NCBI GenBank assembly: GCA_963978895.1
Contig: OZ022238.1
Span: 36,939,270 to 37,003,269, forward strand
DNA: 64,000 bases
Source of the DNA: Erpobdella octoculata
Taxonomy: Eukaryota; Annelida; Clitellata; Hirudinida; Erpobdellidae
Direction of reading: 5' to 3'
A model generated the notes under the pieces. That model had not been told where the DNA came from. It searched no databases and was given only the letters and a program-made list of their open reading frames with translations. The position numbers and the translations under genes were made by a program. The first letter of the stretch is position 1. Every line of letters starts with the position of its first letter. Below, one piece after another: positions 1 through 11,818 of this stretch.

Positions 1-1660
1 TTAAAAGATGACAAAGGGCAGGTAATAACGAACGATGAAGAAACAGCAGACATTCTAAATAACTACTTTGGATCTGTTTTTGCTAAAGAAGATATCCAAA
101 ATATCCCTAAGGCTAAAGATTTGTTTCAAAATGATACCGACGAATTAATAACTGAAGTTGTTTTTACAAAAATGAAAGTTGTTGAAATGCTAAGAAAATT
201 GAAAACTGATAAAAGCCCTGGGATGGATGAGCTGCACCCAAAGTTTTTGCTTGAGGTCAGAAATGAGATCGGAGATGTGCTGGCAGAATTGATGAATAGG
301 TCATTGCAAACTGGGGAGGTCCCGCAGGACTGGAGGGATGCTGTTGTGGTGCCACTGTTCACAAAAGGCAACAGAAGCGAAGCATGCAATTACAGACCAG
401 TTAGTCTTACCAGTATTGCTTGCAAAATTATGGAAAAAATGATCAAAATGAAATTGTGATTCATCTGGAGAAATATAAATTAATTAAAGATAGTCAGCAT
501 GGATTTGTGAAGAAGAGATCATGTTTGTCAAATTTTTTGGATTTTTTTGAGGAGGTTTATGGAGGTATGGATGCATGTCAGTCGGTGGATGTGATTTATT
601 TAGATTTTGCCAAGGCCTTCGACACGGTTCCTCATCAAAGGTTGTCTTCAAAGTTGAAAGCAGTTGGTATAGGTGGTAATCTGTTAAGGTGGATAGATTG
701 TTGGTTGCTGGATAGAAGACAAAAAATGGGAGTGAGAGGAAGTTTCTCGAAATGGATGAAAATAACCAGTGGAGTGCCTCAAGGTTCTGTGCTTGGACCA
801 CTTCTTTTTGTTGTGTATTTAAATGACCTTGATGAAGGATTAGCAGCTAAAATATCAAAATTTGTTGACGACACCAAATTATGCAAAACAGTGTGCAATA
901 GTGACGATGTCGAAGTGCTGAGAAACGATCTTGTGCAGTTATTCAAATGGTCGCAGAGTCGCAGGAATGGCAGATGCGGTTCAATGTTGACAAGTGTCAT
1001 GTTATGCACTTGGGTAGAGGGAATCCAAGATATAAATACGACTTAGAAGGGATACAGCTAAAAGAAACGAAAGAAGAAAAAGATCTTGGCGTATTAGTAA
1101 ATGAAGATGCTAAACAGTCTAGACAATGTGCAGAGGTTGCAAAGAAGGGAAACAGAATTTTGGGTATGATCAAAATAACCATAGTCATCAGAGATAAAGA
1201 TACAGTTTTAAGATTGTATAAATCTTTAATAAGGCCACACTTGGAATACTGTGTGCAGGCATGGAGCCCTTGTCTTAAAAAAGATATCTACATAATTGAG
1301 AAAGTGCAAAGACAAGCTACAAAGATGATTGCTGAGTTGAAAGGACAGAATTATGAACAACGTTTGCGTAGATGTAATCTGACCACACTTGAAAAGAGGA
1401 GGATTAGAGGAGACTTAATTGAGACTTACAAATTATTGAACGGATTGGTTGACCTAAATCCGGAAAGATTTTTTGAGAGATCGAGATACAAAAGTACCAG
1501 AGGGCACAACTTTGAGCTATATCAGAAAAGGGAGAGTTCAATGAAACAAATATTCTTCAGTGCAAGAGTGACGAATGAATGGAATAAATTGGAGAATGAA
1601 ATTGTGAATGCTGAAACTGTTGAAGAATTTAAAATTAAATTATGTAAATATGGTTTTTAA
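1..1660 (+). pseudogene. LINE ORF2 reverse transcriptase, 3' half, frameshifted
   Basis: Open from the first base, so the endonuclease part lies upstream of the window. The reading shows a Jockey/CR1/L2-type reverse transcriptase: KSPGMDELHP near 208-237, NYRPVSLTSIACKIMEK near 388-438, motif A YLDFAKAFDTVPH at 597-635, motif B SGVPQGSVLGPLLF at 768-809, catalytic motif C FVDDTKL at 861-881 (the usual FADD has V for A), and the C-terminal SLIRPHLEYCVQAW block near 1225-1266, ending at a stop at 1658-1660. Three frames are needed. The first shift is near 445-455 after KIMEKMIK. The second comes from a GTCGCAGA duplication at 950-965. A tail of TTATGTT-like repeats follows at 1720-1745, as at many LINE 3' ends. 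The copy cannot make one intact polyprotein. Family assignment within the Jockey superfamily is open. Confidence 0.93.
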
Positions 1661-1810
1661 ATGTTTGATGGTGGATCTCACACACGATTATTATTAATTG
1701 TTCTGATTCATTTTAAAATAAACCTTATGTTTATGTTTATGTTTAGTATGGTTTCACTTGTATCACTGACAAAGACGAGTTAAGACGACACACAATGAAT
1801 GACCGAATTG

Positions 1811-2512
<702 letters not shown>

Positions 2513-2948
2513 TGTTTGTTATTTTATGACCCGACCCCAGTGGCTTCTATCCTTATACAGCCGGGCGCAGCTTCGCCCGGCAAAAAACAGGGGGGGAAGA
2601 AAAAAATAAAAGGGGGTAAGGAAAAAAGTTTAAAAATCCATCCATTTCGAAATTTCGATTGAATCTAAAGAATATATCTAAACGACGTGAGAGTCGTGAG
2701 ACGTCGAGTGGCTTCTCAACGTTGACTCGAGATTCGTTAATTAATATTTAATGTCCATCTTATCTTTCATATAGCTCATCTAATACGCTTCACGATGTAG
2801 CCGCAACCGAATGGACATGGAACATAATTTATGCTGAAGCCCATGAATTCTAATAAGTTCTAGGACTGATGACGGCTATATAAAATAAACTTGACTCTTT
2901 TTGACTCCTTCTTGTTCACAATTTGTTTACTTTGTTAAAGAAAAGAAT

Positions 2949-3113
2949 ATGCCGCGAGAAAAATTCAAGTTTAAGTTACGTTGTTGCGAGTTAGCCTGCG
3001 GGAACCTGGTTCGATTTGATAAATGGATGGAGCATTGTCGAAAGCGTCACGCTTTCAAATGTACTAGGTTAGCTTACCTTATCATTGTAAAAGAAATAAT
3101 TTTGAACAATTGA
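2949..3113 (+). pseudogene. Zinc-finger-like N-terminal fragment of hAT transposase
   Basis: A 54-residue frame starting MPREKFKFKL. It contains a C-x3-C-x11-H-x4-H arrangement (CELAC, then MEHCRKRH), suggestive of the DNA-binding finger at the start of hAT transposases. It stops at 3113; AG|GTTAGC near 3068 could be a splice donor. Its place in the 5' half of a hAT element supports the reading, but the finger is inferred only from Cys/His spacing. Confidence 0.45.
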
Positions 3114-3430
3114 GACGGATTTTTAAACATCAACACATATTCTTGTGGTTTTGCGATTTCTGCGCCAACTTACAGGGTTACGAAAAGTTTTAGCATTTAC
3201 ACAAACATATATACATACATACATACACAGCCGTATTGAATGTAGGACATTTTCCATTCCATCTCGGAAATTCCATTGAAACTATTTTTTACTGATAATT
3301 ATAGTTAATAGTTAAAAATTTAGTCTAGTAGTTCTTATCATATTTTGCAAATTTTCACATGGGGAACGTCCGGCGGATAATGTTCGTTCCCCGGACGTTT
3401 ATATAACCATTAAAATTGTTAAGGACCTCA

Positions 3431-3565
3431 ATGTTGGATGATTGGTTCTCTTCATTATTAATACTTGCCTCAGAAAAAGACATTTTGGAAAACATTCCTG
3501 TAGATAAAATCATTGATAGATTTGCTGCAACATCAAAACCGCTAAAGAAACTTTTAATTAAATAA
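3431..3565 (+). pseudogene. hAT transposase C-terminal tail
   Basis: A 44-codon frame starting MLDDWFSSLLILASEKDILE, then VDKIIDRFAATSKPLKK and a stop. The pattern 'L-x-L-A/S-x-E-x-D-I ... D-x-I-I-D-x-F-A' is the usual end of hAT transposases after the dimerisation block. With the fragment at 2949 it marks both ends of a deleted transposase gene. Confidence 0.5.
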
Positions 3566-3715
3566 ATTTAGATTTAGATTTATAGTTTTAAATGATTTTT
3601 TCAATATTAACGTATGTTGTTTTTCTGTGCTTGGGTATTATACCGAAATTAGACGAATTGTTGAGGAAAATGTGTATAGAAAGAACAAAAAAGTGTGTTA
3701 AAACTCAAACTATAT

Positions 3716-3885
<170 letters not shown>

Positions 3886-4059
3886 TAAAAATAATAGCGG
3901 TCGCAACTTGGAGGAGGGGGGAAAGCTTAGCTACTTAGGGGGGGAATTGAGCCCGGCCACTTGGGGGGGATAGAAGCCACTGCCCGACCCACTTGTTTTG
4001 GACCCGACCCGACCAATTTGCCACAAATGAGTGAATCCACATTCAGATTCGACATCTGC

Positions 4060-4627
4060 TTCCAAGGTTTTTTGACCAAAGATCTTTCATTGACCTAGAG
4101 GTGACACTGAAATACTACGCCTGCCACCTTGGTCACATATCTGCGGTTCGTGGTGAATACTTCCGTTGGAAAGCCAAATGGTTGAATGTCCGATTGACAG
4201 GGCGGCCACAAGCCGCAGTTGATGTTTTGAAACATTGTCAAAACTCCATCTACCCGCAGATAAATACGCTGCTGAAACTCTTCATCACGTTGCCCCTTTC
4301 TTCCGTGACAGCGAGAGATTCTTCTCAATTATGCGCAGACTCAAATTTTATCTACGCACAGCAATGGGCCAGACAACGCTGAATTGGCTTGCCCAGATGA
4401 CCATCAATCGCGACCTTAACATTAATGAAGAAAGAAATTTTTTGCAGAAAATACGTCGGCTGAATTTAATATCGTAATATACTGTTCAAAATTAAATGTC
4501 TTATGGTTTGCTATTACTAATTACCTATTGCTTAAACTGTCGATAATCCTTGGCTTTTGTGGAACTAACATTTCTCAGTTTCTTTCCCCCGCCCCTCCCC
4601 CCAAAAAAATATCTGGCTGCGCCCCTG
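4060..4627 (+). mobile_element. hAT element, 3' portion
   Basis: Carries a hAT C-terminal coding remnant (4101-4477) and ends in TGGCTGCGCCCCTG at 4627, a hAT-type terminal inverted repeat (CAGGGGCGCAGCC read inward). The matching end of the same family lies at 62584. The 5' boundary is not defined. Confidence 0.75.
4101..4477 (+). pseudogene. hAT transposase dimerisation domain, frameshifted
   Basis: Two overlapping frames give QINTLLKLFITLPLSSVTA and then ERFFSIMRRLKFYLRTAMGQ, followed by LNWLAQMTINRDLNI. This matches the conserved 'LP-x-SSATAERSFS-x-MRRLK-x-YLR-x-x-M-x-x-x-RL-x-x-LA' block of the hAT C-terminal dimerisation domain. One base appears lost near 4308 (GCGAG where the other copy near 62930 has GCCGAG), which breaks the frame. 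Non-functional relic. Confidence 0.85.
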
Positions 4628-4812
4628 ATCACTTACATTTTACTTATTGTTTTTTTCATCTATGGTTTTTTTATATGGATAAGTAAGGGGGGTGCGCTAA
4701 AAATAGATTACTATTATCGGCCTGGAAATTCCTGCGTTTAAGCCAATCGCGTGCGGCATATACAAATATTAATTAAAGCGTTCGTCAAGTGGATTTTCCA
4801 GAATTTGGTAAC

Positions 4813-7800
4813 ATGGTAGACGATGGCAGGTTTGCGGGGGTTGTAAATTCTTCCGCAACTGCGGATCTTGCGTGGGATTATACCGGTGATGAAAGTTCTC
4901 CATTATTAAGAAATGCCGTGTCTGGCTTGTGCAGGTCTCAAAATAAGGCTATTGTTGTAATTATAGTATAGTTTTATAGAAATTTATATTTGTAGTTATA
5001 GTATAGTGAGGAAGGAGATAGAAAAGTCTGGAATTCAAATTTTAAGCCTTTTATTTAAGTGAACCAATTTGTGTCTGTTATTCATTTTAAATTGTTCATT
5101 TGACTAATTTCACTAATTACAGACCCGAGAAAAAGTGTGTTTTGACTCAGGCACAAGTGAAGTATTTGTTAGACAATTTGAAAGAAGTTTCACAGATATT
5201 AAATAATGAGCTCATCGTAAACAGGACTGTGGAAATCCACCCTGATGATGATGAGGATGGCACTAACTCACATTTTCCATTTTTCACAAAGGCCTCCTTA
5301 AGAGTTTGTTTTTGTGTAAAGTCCTTCAATGTTGTAATTGCAGTTATTATCATATTGGTGAGTTTTTTTTAGTGTTTTGTATATATTCTTTAATTAGTAT
5401 TACTGAGTGTTTCAAACAATGAACAATGTAACTATTATTGACAATTTTTTTCTTATAATAGTTTATAATCCTTTACATCGAGACCAGGTGTTTTAAGGCT
5501 GAAATGGCTGTATGTATGAAGCCCCTAAGTATTTCCTGTCGTGGATCATAATTTGATCCTTTTAAATTTTATCTCCTCCTTTCTCCAGGCTTGGAACTGG
5601 GCTCCCAATTAGCTAGACAGAGTTGTTGACAATTTTAGCATTGAGCTCATTTATAGTAGTACATAGTTGACATTTGTTAGATTTAATTGTCCTTTGATGG
5701 AGTAGGCTTTTTTTATTAATTCCAGCTGCTCTCAATGCTGGTGGATACATTGCTTGATATATCAGATCCATCTCACGTGAGTTTTAACTACTTTTTTTTA
5801 CACTTATTTTATTTTGGGAATCTAAATTATAGTTTTTGTAACCCTCTGGTACTCTAGTAGGCATCTTAAGTTGATTTGTACAATTATAAATTTGTGAGAT
5901 TATAATTGTGAGTTTCATAGAATTTTGAGGTTTTTTGAATTATAAATTTTGTAGTATTATTTAACAAAATTCAGGTTCCTTACATTTCATATGCTACCAG
6001 CATTATCTGTTCACTTGGGGTTGTGTATAATTACTGTAAGTCACTCTGGGCTTTCTATTTAGATATTAACTTTATTATAAAACAAAACTCATGTGAATTT
6101 AGTTCAAAGGTTCAGTTATGTTTTCAAACAGCCATCTTGTTAAAGAATGCCATCAAGTACCAAAGATTAACATTAGGCAGCATTTTGCTATCCTACATGG
6201 TTTCCATCCTCTGTTTTGCCTTGTTATACACAATCTGCCACTGTGTCCATGCCAGTGTTAGTATTTTTTTTTAAATCCTTTATATTAACTTCGTCGTGTT
6301 TGCTTGCTGACTTGCTTGCTTGAGCCATACTGTGACACCTAAAAAAACTAACTTCCTGTTAAAAAATTCAGCTGAAATTTGATGGGTTTATTTGTCGCCA
6401 AGGACTTTACATTCTATCGAATTTTCAGACCGATTGGACAAAATTTGAATGAGATATATATGAAAACTAATTTGAATTTTAAAAAAATTAAAAATAAATT
6501 TTCTGTAGAGAATTAAACCATCATTTTTTAGTTTTTTTAAAGAAAGCGTTATTTAATTTTGTAATTTAAAAATTTATAATAAAAAATTTGTTTTTTCCAT
6601 TTTGATTCCAAAGTTTCATATATTTTCAATCCTCACATACTTCACATATGAAGTATTTAGAAGACTGTGGTCAATGTTTTCCTATTTTATAGATTTATTA
6701 TCATCAACAAATAATTTGCAAACAATTAATAGCTGCCGAATTACAAAATTATAAAGGACTTTTGAAAACTAAGTAGTTATTGGTTCACTTGTTTTACCTT
6801 AAAGGGATAACTTAAGGATCAACTTTTTTATTTCTTTTTAGAAAGAACTCCCACAGAAAGAGTTGTTCATTTCAAGAATTTATGATGATCTTCATACATC
6901 TATCTGTGTTTTTACTTTTTCATGTGAGCTTTTTTTGAGTTTTTTTTAATTTTATTTTTGACCTAATCACTGGCTGTAATGAATGCATATTACTTGGAGT
7001 TGATATAACATTATCTTTTGACAAGTGGCCTGTCTTTCTTTCTTTTGTACTGTATTGATTTTTGATAGTTCATAATAATTTTTGTTATGATAGTAAGAGC
7101 TTAAGGTTTTGGTTTTTACATGTAGAATAATATAGTAAACCTAAGTGTAATAGGAAGGTTTGTTTGTTTATATTAATGGATCAAGAGATCTCTAAAAGCA
7201 CATTAAGTTTAAATTGGTTTTAAAACAAGTTTAGTATTAATTGTATTATTATTTATGGCTTATATCTAAAAGAGCGCTTGGTTGTATGTACCATTCACCA
7301 TGTTGGATTGAAATTTTTTTATGAGTTTTTATTGAAATTTATGCATTTATTTTAGTAAATGTTTTTTGTCTATAACAGTGTGTTTGTATATACATTTTTG
7401 AACATAAATTTAGTGCTTGAATTTTATTTCTATTTCTATTTATATTTTAAATATTTGTATTAAATTTGTTTGTTTTTTTAGATTACGGGCAGCTCAAAAC
7501 TCAATCCTGGGATCTTCTTTTGATACTTTCAATTCAGGTTTTATTCTACATTGATTTTGTTGTAATTTCTAGTTTACTGATATCATTTTCATTCATAAAC
7601 CTCCTTACAGACACTTCTGTCTTACTGCCACTTTATAGCCATTATTTCAACTTCCCTTACAAAAGTGCTCCATTCTCAAACAAAACCAGCTGAAGCGGTT
7701 TCTTCTCTTGTTGAAGATCAAAATGCTGCTACACAAGCACAACTGTTTGAAACGGGCAGTTACACGTTCAATCCAGGTCGAAATATTTATGGGTCCCTAG

Positions 7801-7868
7801 ATGCATCGAGCAGAGAATTTGAAGTCAATGGTGGTGATCCGCTCGCAAGACTTGTTAACACTGAGTGA
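4813..7868 (+). CDS. Four-pass membrane protein, 8 exons, family not recognised
   Basis: Exons 4813-4934, 5123-5357, 5726-5776, 5975-6035, 6132-6256, 6842-6923, 7482-7537 and 7611-7868 join in phase to 329 codons plus TGA. All acceptors are AG. Donors are GTCTCA (weak), GTGAGT, GTGAGT, GTAAGT, GTTAGT, GTGAGC and GTTTTA. The ATG at 4813 is the first after an in-frame TAA, so I prefer it. Residues 1-107 are hydrophilic, with an acidic dileucine signal (ESSPLL, 27-32) and an acidic DDDED patch. Hydrophobic spans lie near 108-128, 137-156, 172-192 and 236-262. The last 65 residues are polar and probably cytosolic. A dileucine signal plus four spans would suit a lysosomal or endosomal protein, but that is inference. 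Introns hold R3 (5460-5650) and R2 (6275-6480) copies. Exon joins are predicted, not proven. Confidence 0.78.
5460..5650 (-). repeat. Dispersed repeat R3 in intron 2
   Basis: Reads GTTTATAATCCTTTACA, then GGTGTTTTAAGGCTGAAATG, ACTTCCTGTCGTGGATCA and CAGGCTTGGAACTGG. Copies also lie at 24372 (+), 35290 (-), 37117 (-) and 59480 (+). All share the same end, reading outward as GACTATAAACTAT, with variable lengths at the other end, as expected of a 3'-anchored retroelement. Confidence 0.85.
6275..6800 (-). repeat. Dispersed repeat R2-like copy in intron 5
   Basis: Near its right end it reads TTTATATTAACTTCG, then TTGCTTGCTGACTTGCTTGC and CTAACTTCCTG, the reverse complement of the CAAGCAAGC/GTTAATATAA end of R2 (compare 22860-22935, 31380-31520, 38440-38560). 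The extent past 6480 is approximate. Confidence 0.65.
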
Positions 7869-8206
7869 TGTTGTTTTCCATGTGCCTGAGTTTTTTCTCT
7901 TTAATTTGATGCATCAGATATTTTTTTATACCAGTTTGAAATAATTCCACGTTTAGCTTTTATTATAAAACCATTTTGGTCAGAATTTTATTTATTTATT
8001 TATCATCTCTCAATGATAGAAATTGTATATGTTAGTTTTCTTAGTTTGTTATTTTTGAAACAGTGTTTGCTTGTTTTTCTGCAAATTCTGTTTGTTGTTC
8101 TTATTTTCACTTTTATGCATTGTACAAACCATAGATATCTATGGTACAAACACATTCCGATGACACAATGTTGGTAATGTTCAAGGGTTTATGGTATCTT
8201 ATTGTT

Positions 8207-8212
8207 AATAAA
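8207..8212 (+). promoter_or_regulatory. Candidate polyadenylation signal of the membrane-protein gene
   Basis: AATAAA 339 bases after the stop codon of the gene ending at 7868, in otherwise T-rich 3'-UTR-like sequence. A perfect 16-bp palindrome CCATAGATATCTATGG lies just upstream near 8130-8146. Confidence 0.5.
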
Positions 8213-8325
8213 CATTTGAAAGTGCATTCAAATATCTTTTCATAAAAGAATAGAATTACTACTAACTTACTATTAAGTAAATGTTTCTTAAATACTGTTC
8301 AAGCCTGTTTTCTCGAAAAAGTATA

Positions 8326-9340
8326 GGGTAAACTGACCAATTGCTGGCCACTGACCAATTGCTGGCCACTGACCAATTACTGGCCACTTTTCAGGCGCAT
8401 TTAAAAAAAAAATTCACCATGACTTAGAATTTTAAAGTTTTAAGCTTTTTGGTTAAATGTAACTTTAAAGTCTAGTGTTACTTATCCAGGCTCCCGGCTT
8501 TATTTATTGCTTCAAAAAAGCTCAAAAGTTTGCAACTTTTTGGTCTTAAAAGTTCGAAAACTTTAGTTGAAATTCTTTTTTCAACTGGACGTTTTACAAA
8601 ATAAATCCAAATGAAAGGTGACACTATAACTTGTTCTCATTGACTTTTTTCAGTTCTTTTATCTAAATTCCCACTAAAAATAACTTAGAAATGAGAAATA
8701 GTAGACCATACAAAAATACCAATTAATGGTCACCTATTAGTCCATATAGTATATACTGGCCATGGCCAGTATATGGTACATTATGACCAGTAAATGATAC
8801 TTTATAACCAATAATAAATAGTTGCTGACATTAATTATAATCTTTTCAGTTATTTATTTTTTTATTATATTTACCAGGTCTTATTTTTTTATTGGTTATT
8901 GTTTTTTTATTTATGTGACGAAAATTAAGGCTCATATTATATACCATGAATCATGTTTTATTTAGACTGTTTTACGTCTAAATAAAACTGTTATTCTTCA
9001 TTCTGCAGGACATATTCTACGAATGAAGCTAGCTAGTAAAAAATCTACTGTTTTTGAAAATGTAATGAACTCAAAAACACAGAAGAAGACAGCAAAAAAT
9101 GCAACATCAACAGAAGAACTTCAACAAACTTGCAGAAAAAAGGCGTATGTGGACAGATGACGACTTGAATAAAGCTGTGCTGGAAGAAGCAAATGGTACG
9201 ATGTCTCAACCAAATGCTAGTAAAACATTTGGAGTTCCACGTGCCACATGGCAATTAATTCTTTCTGGAAAATCACACATTGGGGCACAGCCAGGAAAAA
9301 AAACAATTCTTGGAGAATCAGAACGAAAATTAGTCGGTTA
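8326..9340 (+). mobile_element. HTH_psq-type DNA transposon fragment with subterminal repeats
   Basis: The left end reads TATAGGGTAAACTGACC and runs into three direct copies of an 18-bp unit, CTGACCAATTGCTGGCCA (8335-8390). A 24-bp perfect palindrome (half-site ATATACTGGCCA) is centred at 8762. An HTH_psq coding remnant follows at 9099. The design resembles the Tigger-like element at 45292, which also has a GTAAA-containing end and repeated short subterminal motifs. No right end is seen; the sequence switches to Helitron coding near 9340. Confidence 0.6.
9099..9340 (+). pseudogene. HTH_psq DNA-binding domain of a pogo/Tigger-like transposase, truncated
   Basis: The frame reads KRRMWTDDDLNKAVLEEANG, then TMSQPNASKTFGVPRATW and QLILSGKSHIGAQPGKKT. 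This is the pipsqueak/CENP-B-type helix-turn-helix ('W-T-x-x-D-L-x-x-A-...-G-x-M-S-x-x-x-A-x-x-x-F-G-V-P-R-x-T'). It continues ESERKLVGYA and then leaves the family pattern. The CENP-B second HTH and the DDE catalytic domain are missing. An in-frame ATG lies at 9099, but the original start may have been upstream. Confidence 0.8.
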
Positions 9341-10425
9341 TGCACACAAAGGAAGATATAATAAACCTGAACAACCGCGCAGCCACGGGGGGGGGGGGGG
9401 GCACGGAGATCGGACGCCCACAAAGCATTGCAGGTCCCAGGTGAATTTTTAGCAGAAAAATTTGAAATGTAAAAAATACGTACCACTGTAGAAAATTTGT
9501 GAAAAATTTTGGGAAAAGTGTCTACGAGTACACTCTCTTGGTCATTAGAATTTTTCGGAAGGAAAATGTGTGAGTCTTAGAAAAATAATTTTGGGAAAAG
9601 TGCGTACGACTACCCACCCGGTACAAGGACGTCATTTGGGGGCAGAAAAAGACCATTGTTCCCTCTGACTTTTGAGTAGTTTTGGGTCGCCAAAAGGTAG
9701 AAGTGGGCTTTTGAGGCTTGAGGAGGCCCCTTCTATGGTGAGGTGGACCCTCTATGATGGTGATATAAAAAAAATTTAAAAATGATTTGAAAATTTTATG
9801 AAAATTGCCTCTGACTACTCCACCCCCTGTTATAAGCTTTTTCTAAGACAAAACACATTAAAAGTGCGCTTTGAAACTTCTTGGAAAAAGTACCTACGCT
9901 TACCTCTTCCCGTCATCAGCTTTTTCTATGAAAAAAATCTAAAGAGGATTTCAAAAATGTTTGGAAAATGTACTTTTGATTACTCCCTTTCCGGTCATTA
10001 ACTTTTTCTAAGATGAAAAATAAAAAATGGAAAATATTTGGAAAATAGTCCCTCCGACTAAAAAGTGTGAAAGTTTCCCCCCTAGAAAAAGTTTGGGCCC
10101 CCTCTTCCGAGTACTGAGCCCCCTCAGACAAATTCGGCTGGCTACCAGCTAAACCTGAAGTGCGTGAAAGTGGTGATGCAATCGTGGGGCAAACGTTCGA
10201 GAATAAGGTTGTTATTTTGAAAAGCAGAGACAATAAACTGCAACGCATTAAGGAAACACACAGATCCTATGATGCACTTCAATATCTCCTCATGTTCTGC
10301 TATGGTGAGGACCGAGGACGGCTATTATGTATCTATACCGCAAGTTGGTCCTGACAGTAAAACGTGTCTGCAGTGAACGTTTTTTCATATCGGCTGAAAT
10401 TCCTCCTCATGACAATGCATTCTAT
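9341..10425 (+). pseudogene. Helitron Rep/helicase N-region fragment, split by a hAT insertion
   Basis: After the insertion at 9372-10150 the frame gives KSRDNKLQRIKETHRSYDAL, QYLLMFCYGED, and (after a short GAGGAC duplication near 10309-10318 shifts the frame) GYYVSIPQVGPDSKTC. This matches the Helitron polyprotein stretch 'R-R-x-N-x-L-x-R-I-x-E-x-H-R-x-Y-D-x-L-Q-Y-P-L-x-F-x-x-GEDGY'. The ten residues before the insertion (HKGRYNKPE) fit the usual block just upstream. The fragment therefore starts near 9341 and was later cut by the hAT element. Further stops and shifts follow 10360. Confidence 0.75.
9372..10150. mobile_element. Non-autonomous hAT-like element with 8-9 bp target duplication
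   Basis: Flanked by AAACCTGAA at 9363-9371 and 10151-10159. Ends are weak inverted repeats: CAACCGCGCAGCCACGGGGG on the left, GGCTGGCTACCAGCT on the right. The interior consists of about six degenerate units of roughly 90-110 bp, each with GGAAAA...TACCTACGACTAC and CCGGT(C)ATCAGCTTTTTCTA. The same unit recurs near 27590-27680 and 63840-63900, marking one family. Confidence 0.75.
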
Positions 10426-11552
10426 TGAAGTTTGAAAATTTTCTGAAAAAATTTTTTTTAGTTAAAAATAATAATTAATTATCTTGTTTTAAAACAAAAG
10501 AAAACAAATTGAACATAACTGTGTAAATGTTTACATGTATAATTCAAAAAAATGTCGTTTTAAGTGAAAAATTTACAATAAATGTAAACAACCTTGTTTT
10601 TACGGTTTATTTGTTTTTAATTAATTGTTTCTCAAAATTTTTCCAACTTTAATCAAATGCATTGTTATGAGGAGCAAGCCTATGTTTCAAATTTCAGCTC
10701 GATTGGATGACGGAAAGTTAGTTAGTTTTCATTTTCAAGGTTTTCAAACATTCAAGCAACCAAGACCGACGAAGTTAATATAAGGGATTTTCAAAAAAAG
10801 GTGTTAAAAATAAATGGTAAATGTTTGTTCAGAAATTGTCATCGGTACGCTAGAAATGTTGATATGTCAGTCTGATTGTTCTTGTAATGGTACAAAAAAC
10901 AGCATCATGAGGTAACGAGTTTTATATTGATGAGATTTCAATATTTAGGATTAAAGATCATTGACAAAAAACCTGGCCAGGTTGCGGGTCAGCAAGCAGG
11001 ATTCAGAGCAGCAGAAAGTTCAAGAAGTAATAACTTCCAGTGGGAGCGAGTTCCATGTGTTCCATGTGTTTATTACTTAATTTCTAATTGGTAAACAAGT
11101 GTTTTCTTATCTCTTTGGAATAACTTTCCTGTCATCATAGGGGAAGTTCATGCGGTTGGGAAAACCTAGCATCTGCCCGAAAAAATTGAAATCAAAATTT
11201 CAAAATCCCTTTTTTCAATTTTTTTCCCAAAAACGTAGATAACCGGAAGAGTTGTAGTCGGAGAAAATACTTTGTACAGTCTAGCTAACAAAATTGTAAG
11301 TACTTTTCTAAGTGTACAAAAAACGACATCTTAAATAGAGCAGAAAACTCTTTATCTTCTCAAATGTCCAATAAGTGCAATTTAAAAAAAAATCAGATAC
11401 TTCATAACTTCGTACCATCTGAAGAGTCACAAGTTTGCAGGAAATCAGACCCTCATATGGTCATAAAAGCCACCATACTAGCTTCTATTATTTGTTAATT
11501 TTTAAAAATATCATAAAAAAACTTGAAAAGGAGTATGCTGATGTCAACAACA
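10426..11552. other. Intergenic, with partial R2 repeat
   Basis: No gene seen. An R2 fragment covers about 10545-10800: an inverted end near 10580-10615 (CCTTGTTTTTACGG), then CAGCTCGATTGGATGACGG, CAAGCAACCAAGACCGACG and GTTAATATAAGG. The rest is AT-rich with stop codons in all frames. Confidence 0.6.
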
Positions 11553-11818
11553 AAAAATAAACAAGTAAAGGAAAAAACCAGTTTTTAACACAAACTTTAA
11601 TTTCAAATACACTCGATTTAGAAATACGAAAGATGTTCAAATTAATTTTTTTTTAATTGAATCATGTATTGTAATCCAATATAAACCTATGCTGAAAGTT
11701 TCAGCTTCCTAGCTAGTCAAAAAGCGGGTTAAATTTTACTTGCAAGATTTGCGTACAGAGAAAGCCACACATACACACACACACAAACAGAGATTATAAC
11801 CTAAATAAAAGTTTTTCA
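11553..11818 (+). repeat. Dispersed repeat R1, near full-length copy
   Basis: Runs from AACAAGTAAAGGAAAAAACC to GATTATAACCTAAATAAAAG, with the internal seed CACACATACACACACACAC about 20 bp long. A good reference copy for the family. Confidence 0.9.

Noticed and set aside
2558..2582. CCGGGCG...CGCCCGG hairpin as a transcription terminator
   Set aside because: Bacterial-type terminators do not apply here; it lies just inside a hAT end and is part of the element.
4789..4812. GTG at 4789 as start of the membrane-protein gene
   Set aside because: A eukaryotic gene would use ATG; the ATG at 4813 is the first in frame after a stop, so the GTG was not used.
5123..6274. Exons read as separate small proteins at 5100-5372 and 6023-6274
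   Set aside because: Their ends run into introns; trimming to GT-AG sites joins them in phase with neighbours.
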